36,034 nucleotides of DNA from the NCBI GenBank assembly GCA_020881235.1, contig JAJIYK010000086.1, positions 1 through 36,034 on the forward strand, read 5' to 3'. The stretch's first letter is position 1. Each line of letters begins with the position of its first letter. The position numbers and the translations under genes were made by a program. Below are positions 7,397-16,263 of the stretch, one piece after another. The notes beneath the pieces are model-generated. The model searched no databases and was not told the origin of the DNA. It was given only the letters and a program-made list of their open reading frames with translations. The stretch is from Rickettsia endosymbiont of Oxypoda opaca (GTDB taxonomy: Bacteria; Pseudomonadota; Alphaproteobacteria; Rickettsiales; Rickettsiaceae).

Positions 7397-7621
7397 GTGC
7401 ATTGTTGTATGGTACGAATTTTTGTAAAGCGTACGGTGTCATTCTAGTTCCTTGATCACGGCATCCAGTCTTTTTATTAAGGTTTTTTCTGGATACCGTG
7501 GTCAAGCCACGGCATGACACAGCCTTTTCTTTAACGTTCGTACAACATAGGGTCAAGCCACGGTATGACACCATACTTGTAATAACCATAATACGGTAAA
7601 TTACGAGCCACGCAACAATGC
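7397..7621. repeat. Palindromic repeat cluster R5
   Basis: Type A outer arms (GCATTGTTGTATGG ... CCACGCAACAATGCC) enclose a variant arm (7436-7468), a standard arm, the right terminus of a type B element (CGTTCGTACAACATAG) and then GGTCAAGCC. The type B right end directly abuts GGTCAAGCC, the preferred junction described in the findings. Confidence 0.8.
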
Positions 7622-7694
7622 CCTGCTTTAGCTAGAATGACATAGTTAAGTAGTACGAATGACATACCTACATACAAATATGTCTAATCTAAAA

Positions 7695-8597
7695 TCAAAT
7701 AGATTCTGCAGTCGATTTATTGTTATCAACAATTTGTTTTAAAATGAATTTCTTAATTTTTTCAAAAGCGGTATTTTCGATTTGCCTAATACGCTCTTTA
7801 GAAATTTTATATTCAGTGCTTAAAATATCTAAAGTTTTAGGAGAATCTTGTAATTTACGTTCCGTTAAAATACGAAGTTCTCGATCATTTAAAATTTTCA
7901 TTGCTTTTGATAACAAACTTCTTTTATTAGTAAAATCTTGTTTATTAATAAGCAATGCCTCAGCACTTGGGCGAGTTTCGGGTAAAAGTTCAATTAGTTC
8001 TCCGCTGCTACTATCATCATTATTGATAGAATTATTTAATGATAAATCAGCTCCGGAAAGCCTAGCATTCATTTCGGCTACTTCATTTGTCGTTACTCCG
8101 AGTTCAGCGGCTATTTGAGTAAAATCTTGTACAGTGACGGCTCTTGAATATAAATTAGTGATTTTATGCTTAATCTTACTAAGGCTAAAAAATAATTTTT
8201 TTTGTGCGGCGGTAGTACCCATCTTTACTAATGACCAAGATTTTAGTATATATTCTTGAATCGCAGCTTTAATCCACCACATCGCATAAGTAGATAAACG
8301 AAAACCTAAATCGGGTTTATATTTTTTTACTGCTTGCATTAAGCCGATATTTCCTTCTGAAACCAATTCTGTTAAAGGAAGCCCATAAGTTCTATAACTG
8401 CTAGCGATTTTTGCTACTAATTTAAGATGGCTAGTTACTAATTTATGGGCAGCTTGTAAATTATTTTCGTCAAGGTAAGATTTTGCCAGCGAAAATTCTT
8501 CTTCTTGAGAAAGAGAAGGTATTTTATTAATTTTTTGTAAGTAGCTATAAAATCCTGATTCGTTAGAAATTGCTAGTGCATTAACTTTATTAGCCAT
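7695..8597 (-). CDS. rpoH: RNA polymerase heat-shock sigma factor RpoH (sigma-32)
   Basis: This 300-residue group 3-like sigma factor has region 2 motifs LVSEGNIGLMQAVKKY and FRLSTYAMWWIKAAI (sigma-70 region 2.3-2.4). The RpoH box QKKLFFSL (132-139) is the diagnostic signature separating sigma-32 from the primary sigma. Region 4 with a helix-turn-helix (EYKISKERIRQIENTAF) closes the protein. It directs core polymerase to chaperone and protease promoters under heat or misfolding stress, and in Rickettsia it is one of very few sigma factors. ATG at 8597; the spacing to divergent ctaG is only 79 bp, so the two promoters must sit close together. Confidence 0.97.
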   Translation of the reverse strand: MANKVNALAISNESGFYSYLQKINKIPSLSQEEEFSLAKSYLDENNLQAAHKLVTSHLKLVAKIASSYRTYGLPLTELVSEGNIGLMQAVKKYKPDLGFRLSTYAMWWIKAAIQEYILKSWSLVKMGTTAAQKKLFFSLSKIKHKITNLYSRAVTVQDFTQIAAELGVTTNEVAEMNARLSGADLSLNNSINNDDSSSGELIELLPETRPSAEALLINKQDFTNKRSLLSKAMKILNDRELRILTERKLQDSPKTLDILSTEYKISKERIRQIENTAFEKIKKFILKQIVDNNKSTAESI

Positions 8598-8676
8598 ATA
8601 TTATACCTATTATCATCAATATCATTAATTATATTACCATATATATTAGCTAAAATAAACTAATTAAAGGTCAAGA

Positions 8677-9216
8677 TTGAAAAAATCTAATAAAAACTTA
8701 GCAGCTTCTTTGTTCGGACTGATGCTTAGCATGATATTGCTAAGCTTTGCTTCCGTGCCGATTTATAATTTATTTTGTAAAGTTACAGGCTATGGCGGTA
8801 CTACTAGCCGTGAGATAGTAAATATATATTCACCTGAAAAAGGTAGTCGTGCGATAACTATAGAATTTGATTCAAACGTCGATAAAAATTTGCCTTGGCA
8901 TTTTGTGCCTAAGCAACGAAAAGCTAAGCTTATTCCGGGACAAAATACTTTAGTTTTTTATGAAGCGGAAAATTTAAGTAATAATGATATAATAGGTACT
9001 TCTATTTATAACGTTACTCCTAATAAAGCGGGAAAATATTTTGTTAAAATCCATTGTTTTTGTTTTGAAGAACAATTATTAAAAGCCGGCGAAAAAATAC
9101 TAATGCCCGTAACATTTTTTATAGATAAAGACTTTGAGGATGATCCGGAAATGAACGATGTTAAAGTGATTACCTTATCTTATAGTTTTTTTAAGGTGCG
9201 AGATATTAAGGAATAA
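8677..9216 (+). CDS. ctaG: Cytochrome c oxidase assembly protein CtaG (Cox11)
   Basis: This 179-residue protein has one N-terminal membrane span (about 9-27) and a periplasmic copper-binding domain. Family signatures are [18 protein letters not shown] (25-42, with Cys34) and the copper ligand motif HCFCFEEQ (Cys127 and Cys129). CtaG delivers copper to the CuB site of subunit I of aa3-type oxidase, linking it functionally to coxC at 4441. The start is a TTG at 8677 preceded by AAGG, which gives the expected short cytoplasmic N-terminus ([10 protein letters not shown]). It is divergent from rpoH. Confidence 0.97.
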   Translation: MKKSNKNLAASLFGLMLSMILLSFASVPIYNLFCKVTGYGGTTSREIVNIYSPEKGSRAITIEFDSNVDKNLPWHFVPKQRKAKLIPGQNTLVFYEAENLSNNDIIGTSIYNVTPNKAGKYFVKIHCFCFEEQLLKAGEKILMPVTFFIDKDFEDDPEMNDVKVITLSYSFFKVRDIKE

Positions 9217-9325
9217 CTAAAAAACTCGGTTAATATTAAATTTTTTAAATAGCTTATTGTAATTTACCGGAAAATCTAATATAATGCACTGTTTGTTTAT
9301 AGGTTATTTGGAGAAAATATACTTG

Positions 9326-10411
9326 ATGAATAAAGATTTTACTGTGGTGGTTGCGATGTCTGGAGGGGTTGATAGCTCTACCGTTGCCGCTATGCTATGT
9401 GAGCAGGGGTATAAGGTCATCGGTATTACTTTGCAATTATATGATCACGGTTTAGCAGTTAGTAAAAAAAATGCTTGTTGTGCCGGTCAAGATATTTATG
9501 ATGCAAAAATGGTGGCGGCGAAATTAGGTATTCCTCACTATGTCCTTGATTATGAAAGTAGATTCAAAGATTCGGTAATCGATAATTTCGTTGATAGTTA
9601 TATGCAAGGGGAAACTCCTTTGCCTTGCGTGCAGTGTAACCAATCGGTGAAATTTAAAGATTTACTTAAAACGGCAAAGGAACTGGGAGCAGGGTGTTTA
9701 GCTACCGGTCATTACGTTCGGAAAATTATGGGAGATAACGGTGCAGAGCTACATACGGGGCTTGATCCTCTAAAAGATCAAAGTTATTTTTTATTTGCTA
9801 CTACTCAAGATCAACTTGATTATTTACATTTTCCTTTAGGGGGTTTAACTAAAGAAGAAACACGGCGTGCGGCAAATAAATTTGGGCTTGAGGTTGCCAA
9901 TAAACCGGATAGCCAAGATATTTGTTTTGTACCCGATGGCGATTATCGTTCAGTAATTAGTAAAATTCGTAAAGATGCTAATGAAAAAGGTAAAATAGTT
10001 CATGTTAACGGTTTTGAGCTAGGCAGTCATGACGGGATAATTAATTATACAGTCGGGCAACGTCGAGGTCTTGGTATAGCATTTCATGAGCCTTTATACG
10101 TAGTAAAAATTGATCCGATAACAAAAGTAATATATGTAGGACCGGAATCTGCCTTAAAAGCTTGTGAATTTATTATTAAAGATGTTAATTGGCTGGGGAA
10201 GAAGGTTAAGGATGGAGAAAAACTTGAGGTAACCGTTAAAATTCGTTCAATGAGACCGCCGACGCCTGCTTATATAAGTAAAGTAAGCGACTCCGAAATG
10301 AAGATAAAATTATTATCACCGGAAAAAGCGGTAGCACCGGGGCAGGCATGCGTTATATATGATAACGACAGGGTGCTTGGCGGCGGCTGGATTACTAGGG
10401 AGATAAGGTAA
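9326..10411 (+). CDS. mnmA: tRNA 2-thiouridine(34) synthase MnmA
   Basis: This 361-residue enzyme puts sulfur on U34 of tRNA-Lys/Glu/Gln using ATP and a relayed persulfide. The PP-loop SGGVDSS is at 12-18, the nucleophilic Cys104 in PCVQCN, and its disulfide/persulfide partner Cys200 in DSQDICF. GHYVRK, QSYFLF and YTVGQRRGLGI are also typical. I chose the ATG at 9326, because the stretch from the upstream ATG at 9284 to 9325 (14 residues) is not conserved-looking and TTGGAG (9308-9313) serves the internal start. Length is then normal for the family. It is probably a single transcription unit followed by repeat R6. Confidence 0.96.
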   Translation: MNKDFTVVVAMSGGVDSSTVAAMLCEQGYKVIGITLQLYDHGLAVSKKNACCAGQDIYDAKMVAAKLGIPHYVLDYESRFKDSVIDNFVDSYMQGETPLPCVQCNQSVKFKDLLKTAKELGAGCLATGHYVRKIMGDNGAELHTGLDPLKDQSYFLFATTQDQLDYLHFPLGGLTKEETRRAANKFGLEVANKPDSQDICFVPDGDYRSVISKIRKDANEKGKIVHVNGFELGSHDGIINYTVGQRRGLGIAFHEPLYVVKIDPITKVIYVGPESALKACEFIIKDVNWLGKKVKDGEKLEVTVKIRSMRPPTPAYISKVSDSEMKIKLLSPEKAVAPGQACVIYDNDRVLGGGWITREIR

Positions 10412-10440
10412 AATTGAGATGCCATTCTAGTTCAAACGGG

Positions 10441-10600
10441 GCGTTGTTGCGTGGATTGAATTTTTGTAAAGCGTTTAGGTGTCATACCGTGGCTTGACCA
10501 CGGTATCCAGAAAAAATCTTAGTAAAAGACTGGATGCCGTGGTCAAGCCACGGCATGACATCGTACTTGTAATATGATAATTATGAGCCACGCAACAATG
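10441..10600. repeat. Palindromic repeat cluster R6 (intact type A composite)
   Basis: A clean example of the type A element. Outer arms GCGTTGTTGCGTGG and CCACGCAACAATG enclose GTGTCATACCGTGGCTTGACC, a hinge of about 20 A/T-rich bases, and CTGGATGCCGTGGTCAAGCC ... CATGACAT. It can serve as the reference structure for the others. Confidence 0.85.
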
Positions 10601-10656
10601 TTTTACGGAAATGACACATTCAGAAATAAAAATTTATTTTATAATTTGAGGAAATA

Positions 10657-12057
10657 ATGAGCTTTTTAAAGAAGAAAAGTTTTGAATCAGTAAGAGAAAT
10701 GGGGAGTTCTAGCGGTCTTAGTAAGACGCTTGGAGCATTTGATTTAATATTGCTCGGTCTTGGTGCAATGATCGGTACCGGCGTATTTGTTGTTACCGGC
10801 ATAATTGCTGCTAAATATTCCGGTCCGGCGGTAATGATATCTTATATGATTGCCGGAGTTACCTGTATTTTTGTTGCACTTGTTTATACCGAGCTTGCAG
10901 CAATGTTGCCAACTTCCGGGAGTATTTATACTTATTCCTACGTTGCATTTGGTGAAGTATTTGCTTGGTTAATAGGTAGCGTTATTGTGTTGGAGCTTGG
11001 TGTAGCTGCAGGAATAGTTGCCGCCGGCTGGTCCGGTTATGTTCAAGGAATATTAGCAGCAGGCGGGGTACATTTACCGAAAGAATTAACTACGGTACCG
11101 GCAAATGGCGGTATAATAAATTTACCGGCATTTTTAATTTCAGTATTTATTGGATTTATTTTATATTTAGGTACTAAAGATAGTAAACGATTAAATGCAA
11201 TCTTAGTTTTTATAAAGATGGCGGCCATATTTGTTTTTATATTAGCTGCCGCTCCACATTTTGACGCAACTAACTGGAGCAATTTTATGCCTTTTGGTTT
11301 TAACAATGTTTTAGTAGGTGCATCTATTTTATTCTTAGCTTTTACCGGCTTTGGAACAATTGCTACAGCTGCTGAAGAGTGTAAAAATCCGAAGCGTGAT
11401 ATAATGATCGGTATTATCGGTTCACTGGTGTTAACTACTATAGTCTATGTTGTAATGGCGGGACTTGTGACGGGTATAGCACCTTTTGATCAGCTAAATA
11501 ACGATCAGCCGCTTGCTTATGCTCTAACTATTAATAATAGCAAAATTGGTTCAGCCATTGTTGCAACCGGTGCAGTTTGCGGCATGATGACCGTACTAAT
11601 GATGAATATCTACGGCACTTCACGTATTTTTTACGCTATCGCACGTGACGGTTTGTTGCCAAAAAGTTTTGCAAAATTGCACCCTAAATATGATAGTCCA
11701 TATGTTACGATTATAATATTTGCAGCTCTTGCGGCATTTCTTGGAGGTTTTTGTCCTACTGAAATTACAACACAATTAACTTCAATGGGTGCTTTAATTG
11801 ATTATGTAACCGTTGCAATTATCGTGATGATGTTTAGGATAAAATTGCCGAATGCACAAAGACCTTTTAAATGTCCTTTAGTATTTATTATTGCACCGTT
11901 TATCTTACTTGCTTGTACATATTTATTATTTATTCAAATATATGACGGTGAGTTTAATCTGTTAACGGCAGGACGAACACTCATATATTGGTTTATTGCA
12001 ATATTTGGCTTATATATTGTTAGATCGTTTTTTATGAAGAAAGAAATTGTCGAATAG
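10657..12057 (+). CDS. APC superfamily amino acid permease (CAT/YfnA-like)
   Basis: This 466-residue integral membrane protein has about twelve hydrophobic spans. The APC signature GLGAMIGTGVFVVTG in the first helix and YTELAAMLPTSGSIYTY in the third are typical of the cationic amino acid transporter (CAT)/YfnA subgroup. The loop AAEECKNPKRDIMIGI after helix 6 and TSRIFYAIARDGLLP are also characteristic. It probably imports amino acids from the host cytosol; the substrate cannot be read from sequence. Start is the ATG at 10657 with GAGG 8-11 bases upstream. The stop codon merges into a perfect palindrome (12058-12142) that may end transcription. Confidence 0.93.
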   Translation: MSFLKKKSFESVREMGSSSGLSKTLGAFDLILLGLGAMIGTGVFVVTGIIAAKYSGPAVMISYMIAGVTCIFVALVYTELAAMLPTSGSIYTYSYVAFGEVFAWLIGSVIVLELGVAAGIVAAGWSGYVQGILAAGGVHLPKELTTVPANGGIINLPAFLISVFIGFILYLGTKDSKRLNAILVFIKMAAIFVFILAAAPHFDATNWSNFMPFGFNNVLVGASILFLAFTGFGTIATAAEECKNPKRDIMIGIIGSLVLTTIVYVVMAGLVTGIAPFDQLNNDQPLAYALTINNSKIGSAIVATGAVCGMMTVLMMNIYGTSRIFYAIARDGLLPKSFAKLHPKYDSPYVTIIIFAALAAFLGGFCPTEITTQLTSMGALIDYVTVAIIVMMFRIKLPNAQRPFKCPLVFIIAPFILLACTYLLFIQIYDGEFNLLTAGRTLIYWFIAIFGLYIVRSFFMKKEIVE

Positions 12058-12142
12058 GCTGTCATACCGTGGCTTGTCCACGGTATCCAGTCTTTTATTA
12101 AGTTTTTTTCTGGATACCGTGGACAAGCCACGGTATGACAGC
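12058..12142. repeat. Perfect minimal palindrome R7, arms of 33 bp
   Basis: The left arm (12058-12090) and right arm (12110-12142) are perfect reverse complements over 33 bp, joined by a 19-nt T-rich hinge. Each arm also folds on itself (CCGTGG-CTTGT-CCACGG). The usual CTTGACC tip reads CTTGTCC, changed symmetrically in both arms. It fills the gap between the permease and hisS genes, so it is certainly near the transcript end and could act as a terminator. Confidence 0.85.
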
Positions 12143-12172
12143 CTGACTTATAAATAAAATAGATAAGCCAAA

Positions 12173-13426
12173 ATGACCGATAAGCTTAGACCTTTACGTG
12201 GAATGAAAGACCTCTTGCCGGAAGATTATAAAGTGCATGACTTTATAATTAAAAAGGCAAGAGAGATTGGTGAGTTATACGGCTATAAGCCCATGAGTAC
12301 GCCCATCTTGGAATATACTAAAGTCTTTAATCGCTCGATGGGCGAGAGTTCTGACGTTATCAGTAAAGAAATTTATAGTTTTTTAGATAAAAGCGATGAG
12401 TCTGTAGCCCTACGTCCTGAATTTACCGCCGAAATTATGCGGGCTTTTATCTCAAACGACCTGCAACAAAAACTCCCTCTAAAGTTTTTCTCATACGGTC
12501 CTGTTTTTAGATATGATCGACCGCAAGCAGGCAGGCAAAGGCAATTTCACCAGTTAAATTATGAGTATATCGGTGCTAGCGGTTCTTATTCCGATGCTGA
12601 AGTTATAAAGCTTGCCGTTGATATTCTAACAAGCCTTGAAATAGAAAAAGATGTAACTTTAGAGCTTAATTCGCTTGGTTGCGTTGAGTCTCGTGCGAAT
12701 TACCAGCAAGAATTAGTCGAATATTTAAATAATTTTAAGGATGAATTATCTGAAGATAGTCAAAAAAGGCTAATTAAAAACCCCTTGCGAATTCTTGATT
12801 CTAAAAATGAAAATGATCAAAAAATAATAGCAAACGCTCCGATTTTATCTGAACATTATACTGATGAAGCTAAAAAATATTTTGATGAATTACTAAAATA
12901 TCTTGATGGTTTAGATGTAAAATATAAGATTAACCCAAGGCTTGTGCGAGGTCTTGATTATTATTGCCACACCGCTTTTGAGTTTACTGCTACAAAACTT
13001 GGAGCACAATCGACCATTCTTGCCGGCGGGCGTTATGACGGTCTTAGTAAAGTTATGGGCGGGGAAAATGTCCCAGCTATCGGTTTTGCTGCCGGAATTG
13101 AAAGGCTTGCTTTAATGAAAGAATATAATATAGTTTCAGTAAGACCCGTATTTATTTTGCCTATCAAGGATAATAATATCGAGCATTGTTTTACGATTGC
13201 CGATAAATTTCGCTCGCAAAATATCCCCGTAATTATGGATGCTGCAGGAAAAATAGCTAAAAGAATGCAGCGAGCAATTGCCGAAAATGCTAAATTTGTT
13301 ATTTTTATCGGCGATACCGAACAAGAAAATAATAACCTAAAACTAAAGAATTTGGATAAAGAAGAAGAATATTTAATGAGCTTTGAGCAAGTAGTGAAAA
13401 TGTTATTGGCAGCAAAGCTCGCTTAG
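12173..13426 (+). CDS. hisS: Histidyl-tRNA synthetase
   Basis: This 417-residue class II aminoacyl-tRNA synthetase charges tRNA-His. Motif 2 reads [16 protein letters not shown] (112-127). The histidine-specific motif LVRGLDYY is at 257-264, followed by GGRYDGL (285-291) and motif 3 [11 protein letters not shown] (304-314). The C-terminal anticodon-binding domain covers about 325-417. Length is normal. It follows the permease gene on the same strand, separated by palindrome R7 (115 bp). Confidence 0.98.
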   Translation: MTDKLRPLRGMKDLLPEDYKVHDFIIKKAREIGELYGYKPMSTPILEYTKVFNRSMGESSDVISKEIYSFLDKSDESVALRPEFTAEIMRAFISNDLQQKLPLKFFSYGPVFRYDRPQAGRQRQFHQLNYEYIGASGSYSDAEVIKLAVDILTSLEIEKDVTLELNSLGCVESRANYQQELVEYLNNFKDELSEDSQKRLIKNPLRILDSKNENDQKIIANAPILSEHYTDEAKKYFDELLKYLDGLDVKYKINPRLVRGLDYYCHTAFEFTATKLGAQSTILAGGRYDGLSKVMGGENVPAIGFAAGIERLALMKEYNIVSVRPVFILPIKDNNIEHCFTIADKFRSQNIPVIMDAAGKIAKRMQRAIAENAKFVIFIGDTEQENNNLKLKNLDKEEEYLMSFEQVVKMLLAAKLA

Positions 13427-13434
13427 AATTTCTA

Positions 13435-13463
13435 ACTAGGTTCTGTGAACAAAATTTAAATTA
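13435..13463. repeat. 29-bp dispersed repeat, copy 2
   Basis: Exact copy of 4246-4274, beginning 9 bp after the hisS stop codon. Flanking sequence on both sides differs from copy 1, so the shared unit is limited to these 29 bp. Confidence 0.6.
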
Positions 13464-13483
13464 TTTCTCGTAGAAATTGAGCC

Positions 13484-13660
13484 TTGTTGCATGGCTCAAT
13501 TTTTTGATGTCATTCCCGCGTAGGCGGGAATCCAGAAAAAACACTTAAAATAAGCAAAATTATATAAAAATTTACTATAATAATTCGCTTAAATATTCTC
13601 TGGATTCCCGTTTTCGCGGGAATGACATATAGCACTTTTTTTGAGCCATGCAGCAACGCC
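13484..13660. repeat. Palindromic repeat R8, GTCATTCCCGCG variant
   Basis: Outer arms TTGTTGCATGGCTCAA and TTGAGCCATGCAGCAA are type A, but the inner arms belong to a different palindrome: GTCATTCCCGCGTAGGCGGGAA and TTCCCGTTTTCGCGGGAATGAC. The hinge is a longer A/T-rich stretch of about 70 nt. This shows that the outer arms and the inner hairpins combine as modules. The rest of the 13427-13789 gap holds the tolQ promoter. Confidence 0.8.
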
Positions 13661-13731
13661 CCCACAGTTAGGAATGATATCCTTTTTGAGATAATTTTCT
13701 ATCTACGCAATAATACCGTTTACATAACCTA

Positions 13732-13760
13732 ATGACAAAGCAGAAATAAATATATATAAT
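13732..13760 (+). promoter_or_regulatory. Sigma-70 promoter of tolQRA
   Basis: ATGACA (13732-13737), 17 nt, TATAAT (13755-13760): five of six and six of six consensus bases with ideal spacing. The start would fall at about 13767, 23 bp before the tolQ ATG. Confidence 0.65.
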
Positions 13761-13789
13761 TTATTAACGTAAATAATTAGTGTAATTCA

Positions 13790-14515
13790 ATGAGTACAAC
13801 TCCAAATATTCAAGAAACCTTAGAAGTCGTAACGCAAGATCATTTTTCAATCTTTGCTTTAATAAGCTCTTCCGATATTATAGGCAAATCCGTTATGCTA
13901 ATGTTGGTAATTGCCTCTATTTGGTCATGGGCTATTATATTTGATAAAATTTTTCGCTTAATGCAGATAAGGAAAAAAATTACGGCTTTTGAAAGTATTT
14001 TTTGGTCTGGCGGGGTCTTGGAGCATTTATATGAGAATATTAAAAGGTCAATTAACAATCCTCTTGCTTCAGTATTCGTATCGGCTATGGATGAATGTAA
14101 AAGCCTAAACACTAAAGGGCTTTCCGATGCCCTAAAAACTAGCCATAAGGAGAGAATAGTGCAATCGATGTATTTAGCACAAAATAGAGAAATCGAAAAA
14201 TTAGAGAAAAATTTAAGTTTTTTAGCAACTGTCGGCTCTAGTGCACCTTTTATAGGCTTGTTCGGTACGGTTTGGGGAATTATGCATAGCTTTCAGTCTA
14301 TTGCTACTTCAAAAAATACTTCCCTAGCGGTTGTAGCACCAGGTATTGCCGAGGCATTGCTTGCCACTGCAATCGGCTTATTTGCCGCAATTCCGGCGGT
14401 AATTTTTTATAATTACCTTGCTGCTCGCATAACTTTTATGAATAACAAAATTGAAGATTTTATTAGTGAATTAAATTCTATACTGTCTAAAGCGATTGAT
14501 CAGGAGAAAATGTAA
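13790..14515 (+). CDS. tolQ: Tol-Pal system proton channel subunit TolQ
   Basis: This 241-residue inner-membrane protein of the ExbB/TolQ/MotA family has three spans: about 34-52, then after a large cytoplasmic loop 144-165 and 184-207. The signature ATVGSSAPFIGLFGTVWGIM and the downstream VAPGIAEALLATAIGLFAAIPAV are typical. With TolR it converts proton-motive force into movement of TolA for outer-membrane constriction at division. A consensus promoter lies directly upstream. The stop codon overlaps the tolR start by one base (TAATG), indicating translational coupling. Confidence 0.96.
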   Translation: MSTTPNIQETLEVVTQDHFSIFALISSSDIIGKSVMLMLVIASIWSWAIIFDKIFRLMQIRKKITAFESIFWSGGVLEHLYENIKRSINNPLASVFVSAMDECKSLNTKGLSDALKTSHKERIVQSMYLAQNREIEKLEKNLSFLATVGSSAPFIGLFGTVWGIMHSFQSIATSKNTSLAVVAPGIAEALLATAIGLFAAIPAVIFYNYLAARITFMNNKIEDFISELNSILSKAIDQEKM

Positions 14516-14949
14516 TGGCTATTAAGCTAGGAAATTCAGCTATTAGAAGAAATAAAAGGGCGTTGGTAAGCGAAATCAACGTTACGCCTCTAGTGGACGT
14601 AATGTTAGTGCTGTTAATTATTTTTATGGTTACGTCGCCGATGTTAGTATCAGGCATTAACGTTGATTTGCCTGAAACAAATTCTAGTCCTATTTCAGGT
14701 CAGGATGAGCCGCTTGTTATTAGTATCAATAATAAAGGCGAGGTTTTTCTTCTTGAAACTCCAATAGAGAGAAAATCTTTAACAGCTAAGCTGGCAAATA
14801 TTACTAAAGAAAAAAAAGACACAAGAATTTTTGTACGAGGTGATAAAAACGTATCTTATGGGGAAGTGGTGGAGGTAGTTGCCGAAATACATGCCGCCGG
14901 TTTTTCAAGAGTAGCTCTTATTTCAAATGTTAAGCATAATGACAGATAA
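14515..14949 (+). CDS. tolR: Tol-Pal system protein TolR
   Basis: This 144-residue ExbD/TolR protein has a short cytoplasmic N-terminus, one membrane span with the essential Asp28 in NVTPLVDVMLVLLIIFMV (22-39), and a periplasmic domain with VFVRGDKNVSYGEV-like family sequence. It forms the TolQ-TolR proton channel. The gene overlaps tolQ by one base and its 3' end overlaps the tolA start, so the three are one operon. Confidence 0.96.
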   Translation: MAIKLGNSAIRRNKRALVSEINVTPLVDVMLVLLIIFMVTSPMLVSGINVDLPETNSSPISGQDEPLVISINNKGEVFLLETPIERKSLTAKLANITKEKKDTRIFVRGDKNVSYGEVVEVVAEIHAAGFSRVALISNVKHNDR

Positions 14950-15904
14950 CGATAATTTCTTTATTTTTCTTAGCTGCTCGATTGCTCTACATTTATTTTT
15001 GCTGTATTTTTTTCTATTCGGCGTACCTTCACTTTTTGAAAAATTACCGGAAGAGCAAATAATAACCTTTGAAATGTTGCCGATTAGCGATAAATCTAAC
15101 ATTATAACACAGAAAAAACAAAAAGAAAAACCTGTTGAAAATGAGGATGCTAAGAAATCGGAACAGAGTAAACCGAAAGTTAGCGAGGAGCAAAATTTAC
15201 CTGATAAAAAACCTTTAACGGAAGAGAAGCCGAAGGAAGAATCGCCTGTAGAGCCTAAAGCACAAGAAGAAAAACCGACGGAGGAAGAGAAAAAGCCGCT
15301 AGAAGAAAAAAAGGAAATTATTCCGGAAGAGAAACCGAAAGAGGAAAAATTGTCCGAAGAGAAAAAGCCGGAAGAAAAACCACCGGTAAAGGAAGCCAAA
15401 AAAGAAGCTCAAATAAAAAAAGAACAGCCAAAAGAAATAAAAAAGAAGGAAAAAAATACCGATGATTTAGATTCGCTCTTAAAAAATCTAGAGCAATCTT
15501 CTGAAGGAAATAATTTAAAATCAAGTAAATATTCACGATCAAAGCAAGAGAATAAAGAAAAAGAATCTAAAGGAAATTATAGAGAAGACTCACCGCTTTC
15601 TATCAGCGAAGCGGCGTTAATAAAAAAACAAATTGAAAGACAGTGGAATAATATTCCGGCAGGTGCACGAAATAATAATAAGGTACAAGTAATCTTAAAT
15701 ATCACTTTAGATAAAATCGGCAATGTGGAACAAGTAAAAATTAAAGAAGCAATTTGTCCTAATATTGCGGGTAGCGTTTGTGAGGCATTAGTCGATAGTG
15801 CAGTTAGAGCAGTGTGGCAAGCAAGCCCTATCGAAAATCTTGAACCGGCACGTTTTAATTATTGGAAAGAAATTAATTTTAGTTTCGATCCGAGTAAGTT
15901 GTAG
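14939..15904 (+). CDS. tolA: TolA-like energy-transducing protein
   Basis: From the ATG at 14939 this is 321 residues: a short cytoplasmic head (MTDNDN), one membrane span (about 7-27), a long Lys/Glu/Pro-rich region (about 55-180, EEKP repeats), and a C-terminal globular domain (about 215-321, from ALIKKQIERQWN) with two Cys, like TolA/TonB C-domains. TolA spans the periplasm between TolQR and TolB/Pal. An upstream in-frame ATG at 14927 would add four residues; the 14939 start is preferred because it gives the usual short head, but neither has a strong ribosome-binding site. The coding start overlaps the end of tolR by 11 bp. The repeat region differs from classical Ala-rich TolA by its proline content. 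Confidence 0.9.
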   Translation: MTDNDNFFIFLSCSIALHLFLLYFFLFGVPSLFEKLPEEQIITFEMLPISDKSNIITQKKQKEKPVENEDAKKSEQSKPKVSEEQNLPDKKPLTEEKPKEESPVEPKAQEEKPTEEEKKPLEEKKEIIPEEKPKEEKLSEEKKPEEKPPVKEAKKEAQIKKEQPKEIKKKEKNTDDLDSLLKNLEQSSEGNNLKSSKYSRSKQENKEKESKGNYREDSPLSISEAALIKKQIERQWNNIPAGARNNNKVQVILNITLDKIGNVEQVKIKEAICPNIAGSVCEALVDSAVRAVWQASPIENLEPARFNYWKEINFSFDPSKL

Positions 15905-15923
15905 GGTTTAACTACGTAAAACG

Positions 15924-16222
15924 ACGTTGTTGCCTGGCTCGGTTTTACCGTATTATGGTTATTACAAGTATGGTGTCATACCATGAAGTATAATGTCATA
16001 CCGTGGCTTGACCCTGTGTTGTACGAACGCCTAAATTAAATAGGTAAAATTCTGTCATTCCGTGGCTACGACCACGGAATCCAGTTTTATAACGTCATAA
16101 AAAGGCTCTAAAATGAGTCTAATATGGCTTTATTTTTCTGGATGCCGTGATCAAGTCACGGCATGACACAGCCTTTTCTTTAACGTTCGTACAGCACAGG
16201 GCTTGACCACGGTATGACATTG
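15924..16222. repeat. Nested repeat cluster R9: type B element inside a type A palindrome
   Basis: Type A sequence (GTTGTTGCCTGGCTCGG at the left, then GTCATACCGT ... ACGGTATGACAT) is interrupted at its hairpin tip by the type B element annotated at 16014-16199. It fills most of the gap between tolA and tolB; no gene is present. Confidence 0.85.
16014..16199 (-). mobile_element. 186-bp MITE-like type B palindrome with 9-bp target duplication
   Basis: Inverted termini CTGTGTTGTACGAACG and CGTTCGTACAGCACAG match at 15 of 16 positions. The element is flanked on both sides by GGCTTGACC (16005-16013 and 16200-16208), as expected for a 9-bp target duplication. Inside are two hairpins (CATTCCGTGGCTACGACCACGG and the GATGCCGTGATCAAG / TCACGGCATGAC pair) joined by TAAAAAGGCTCTAAAATGAG. 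No coding capacity is seen. Other (near-)full copies lie at 17777, 23765, 23960 and 29320. The strand marks that this copy runs opposite to those four. Confidence 0.7.
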
Positions 16223-16263
16223 AACAGCTACTATACTATATTGAAAAATCGGAGTATTTTTAA

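Noticed and set aside
7389..7589. Open frame on the minus strand encoding a peptide with SYRGLT and TVSRKN
   Set aside because: It is a translation of repeat R5. The same peptide arises from repeats R13, R14 and others, so it reflects the palindrome rather than a gene.
9284..9325. Longer MnmA N-terminus from the ATG at 9284
   Set aside because: The extra 14 residues precede the conserved PP-loop without family support, and a Shine-Dalgarno fits the ATG at 9326.
14923..15399. 158-residue Ser/Phe/Gly-rich minus-strand frame
   Set aside because: It is the complement of the Lys/Glu/Pro-rich part of tolA; the composition is an artefact of the opposite strand.
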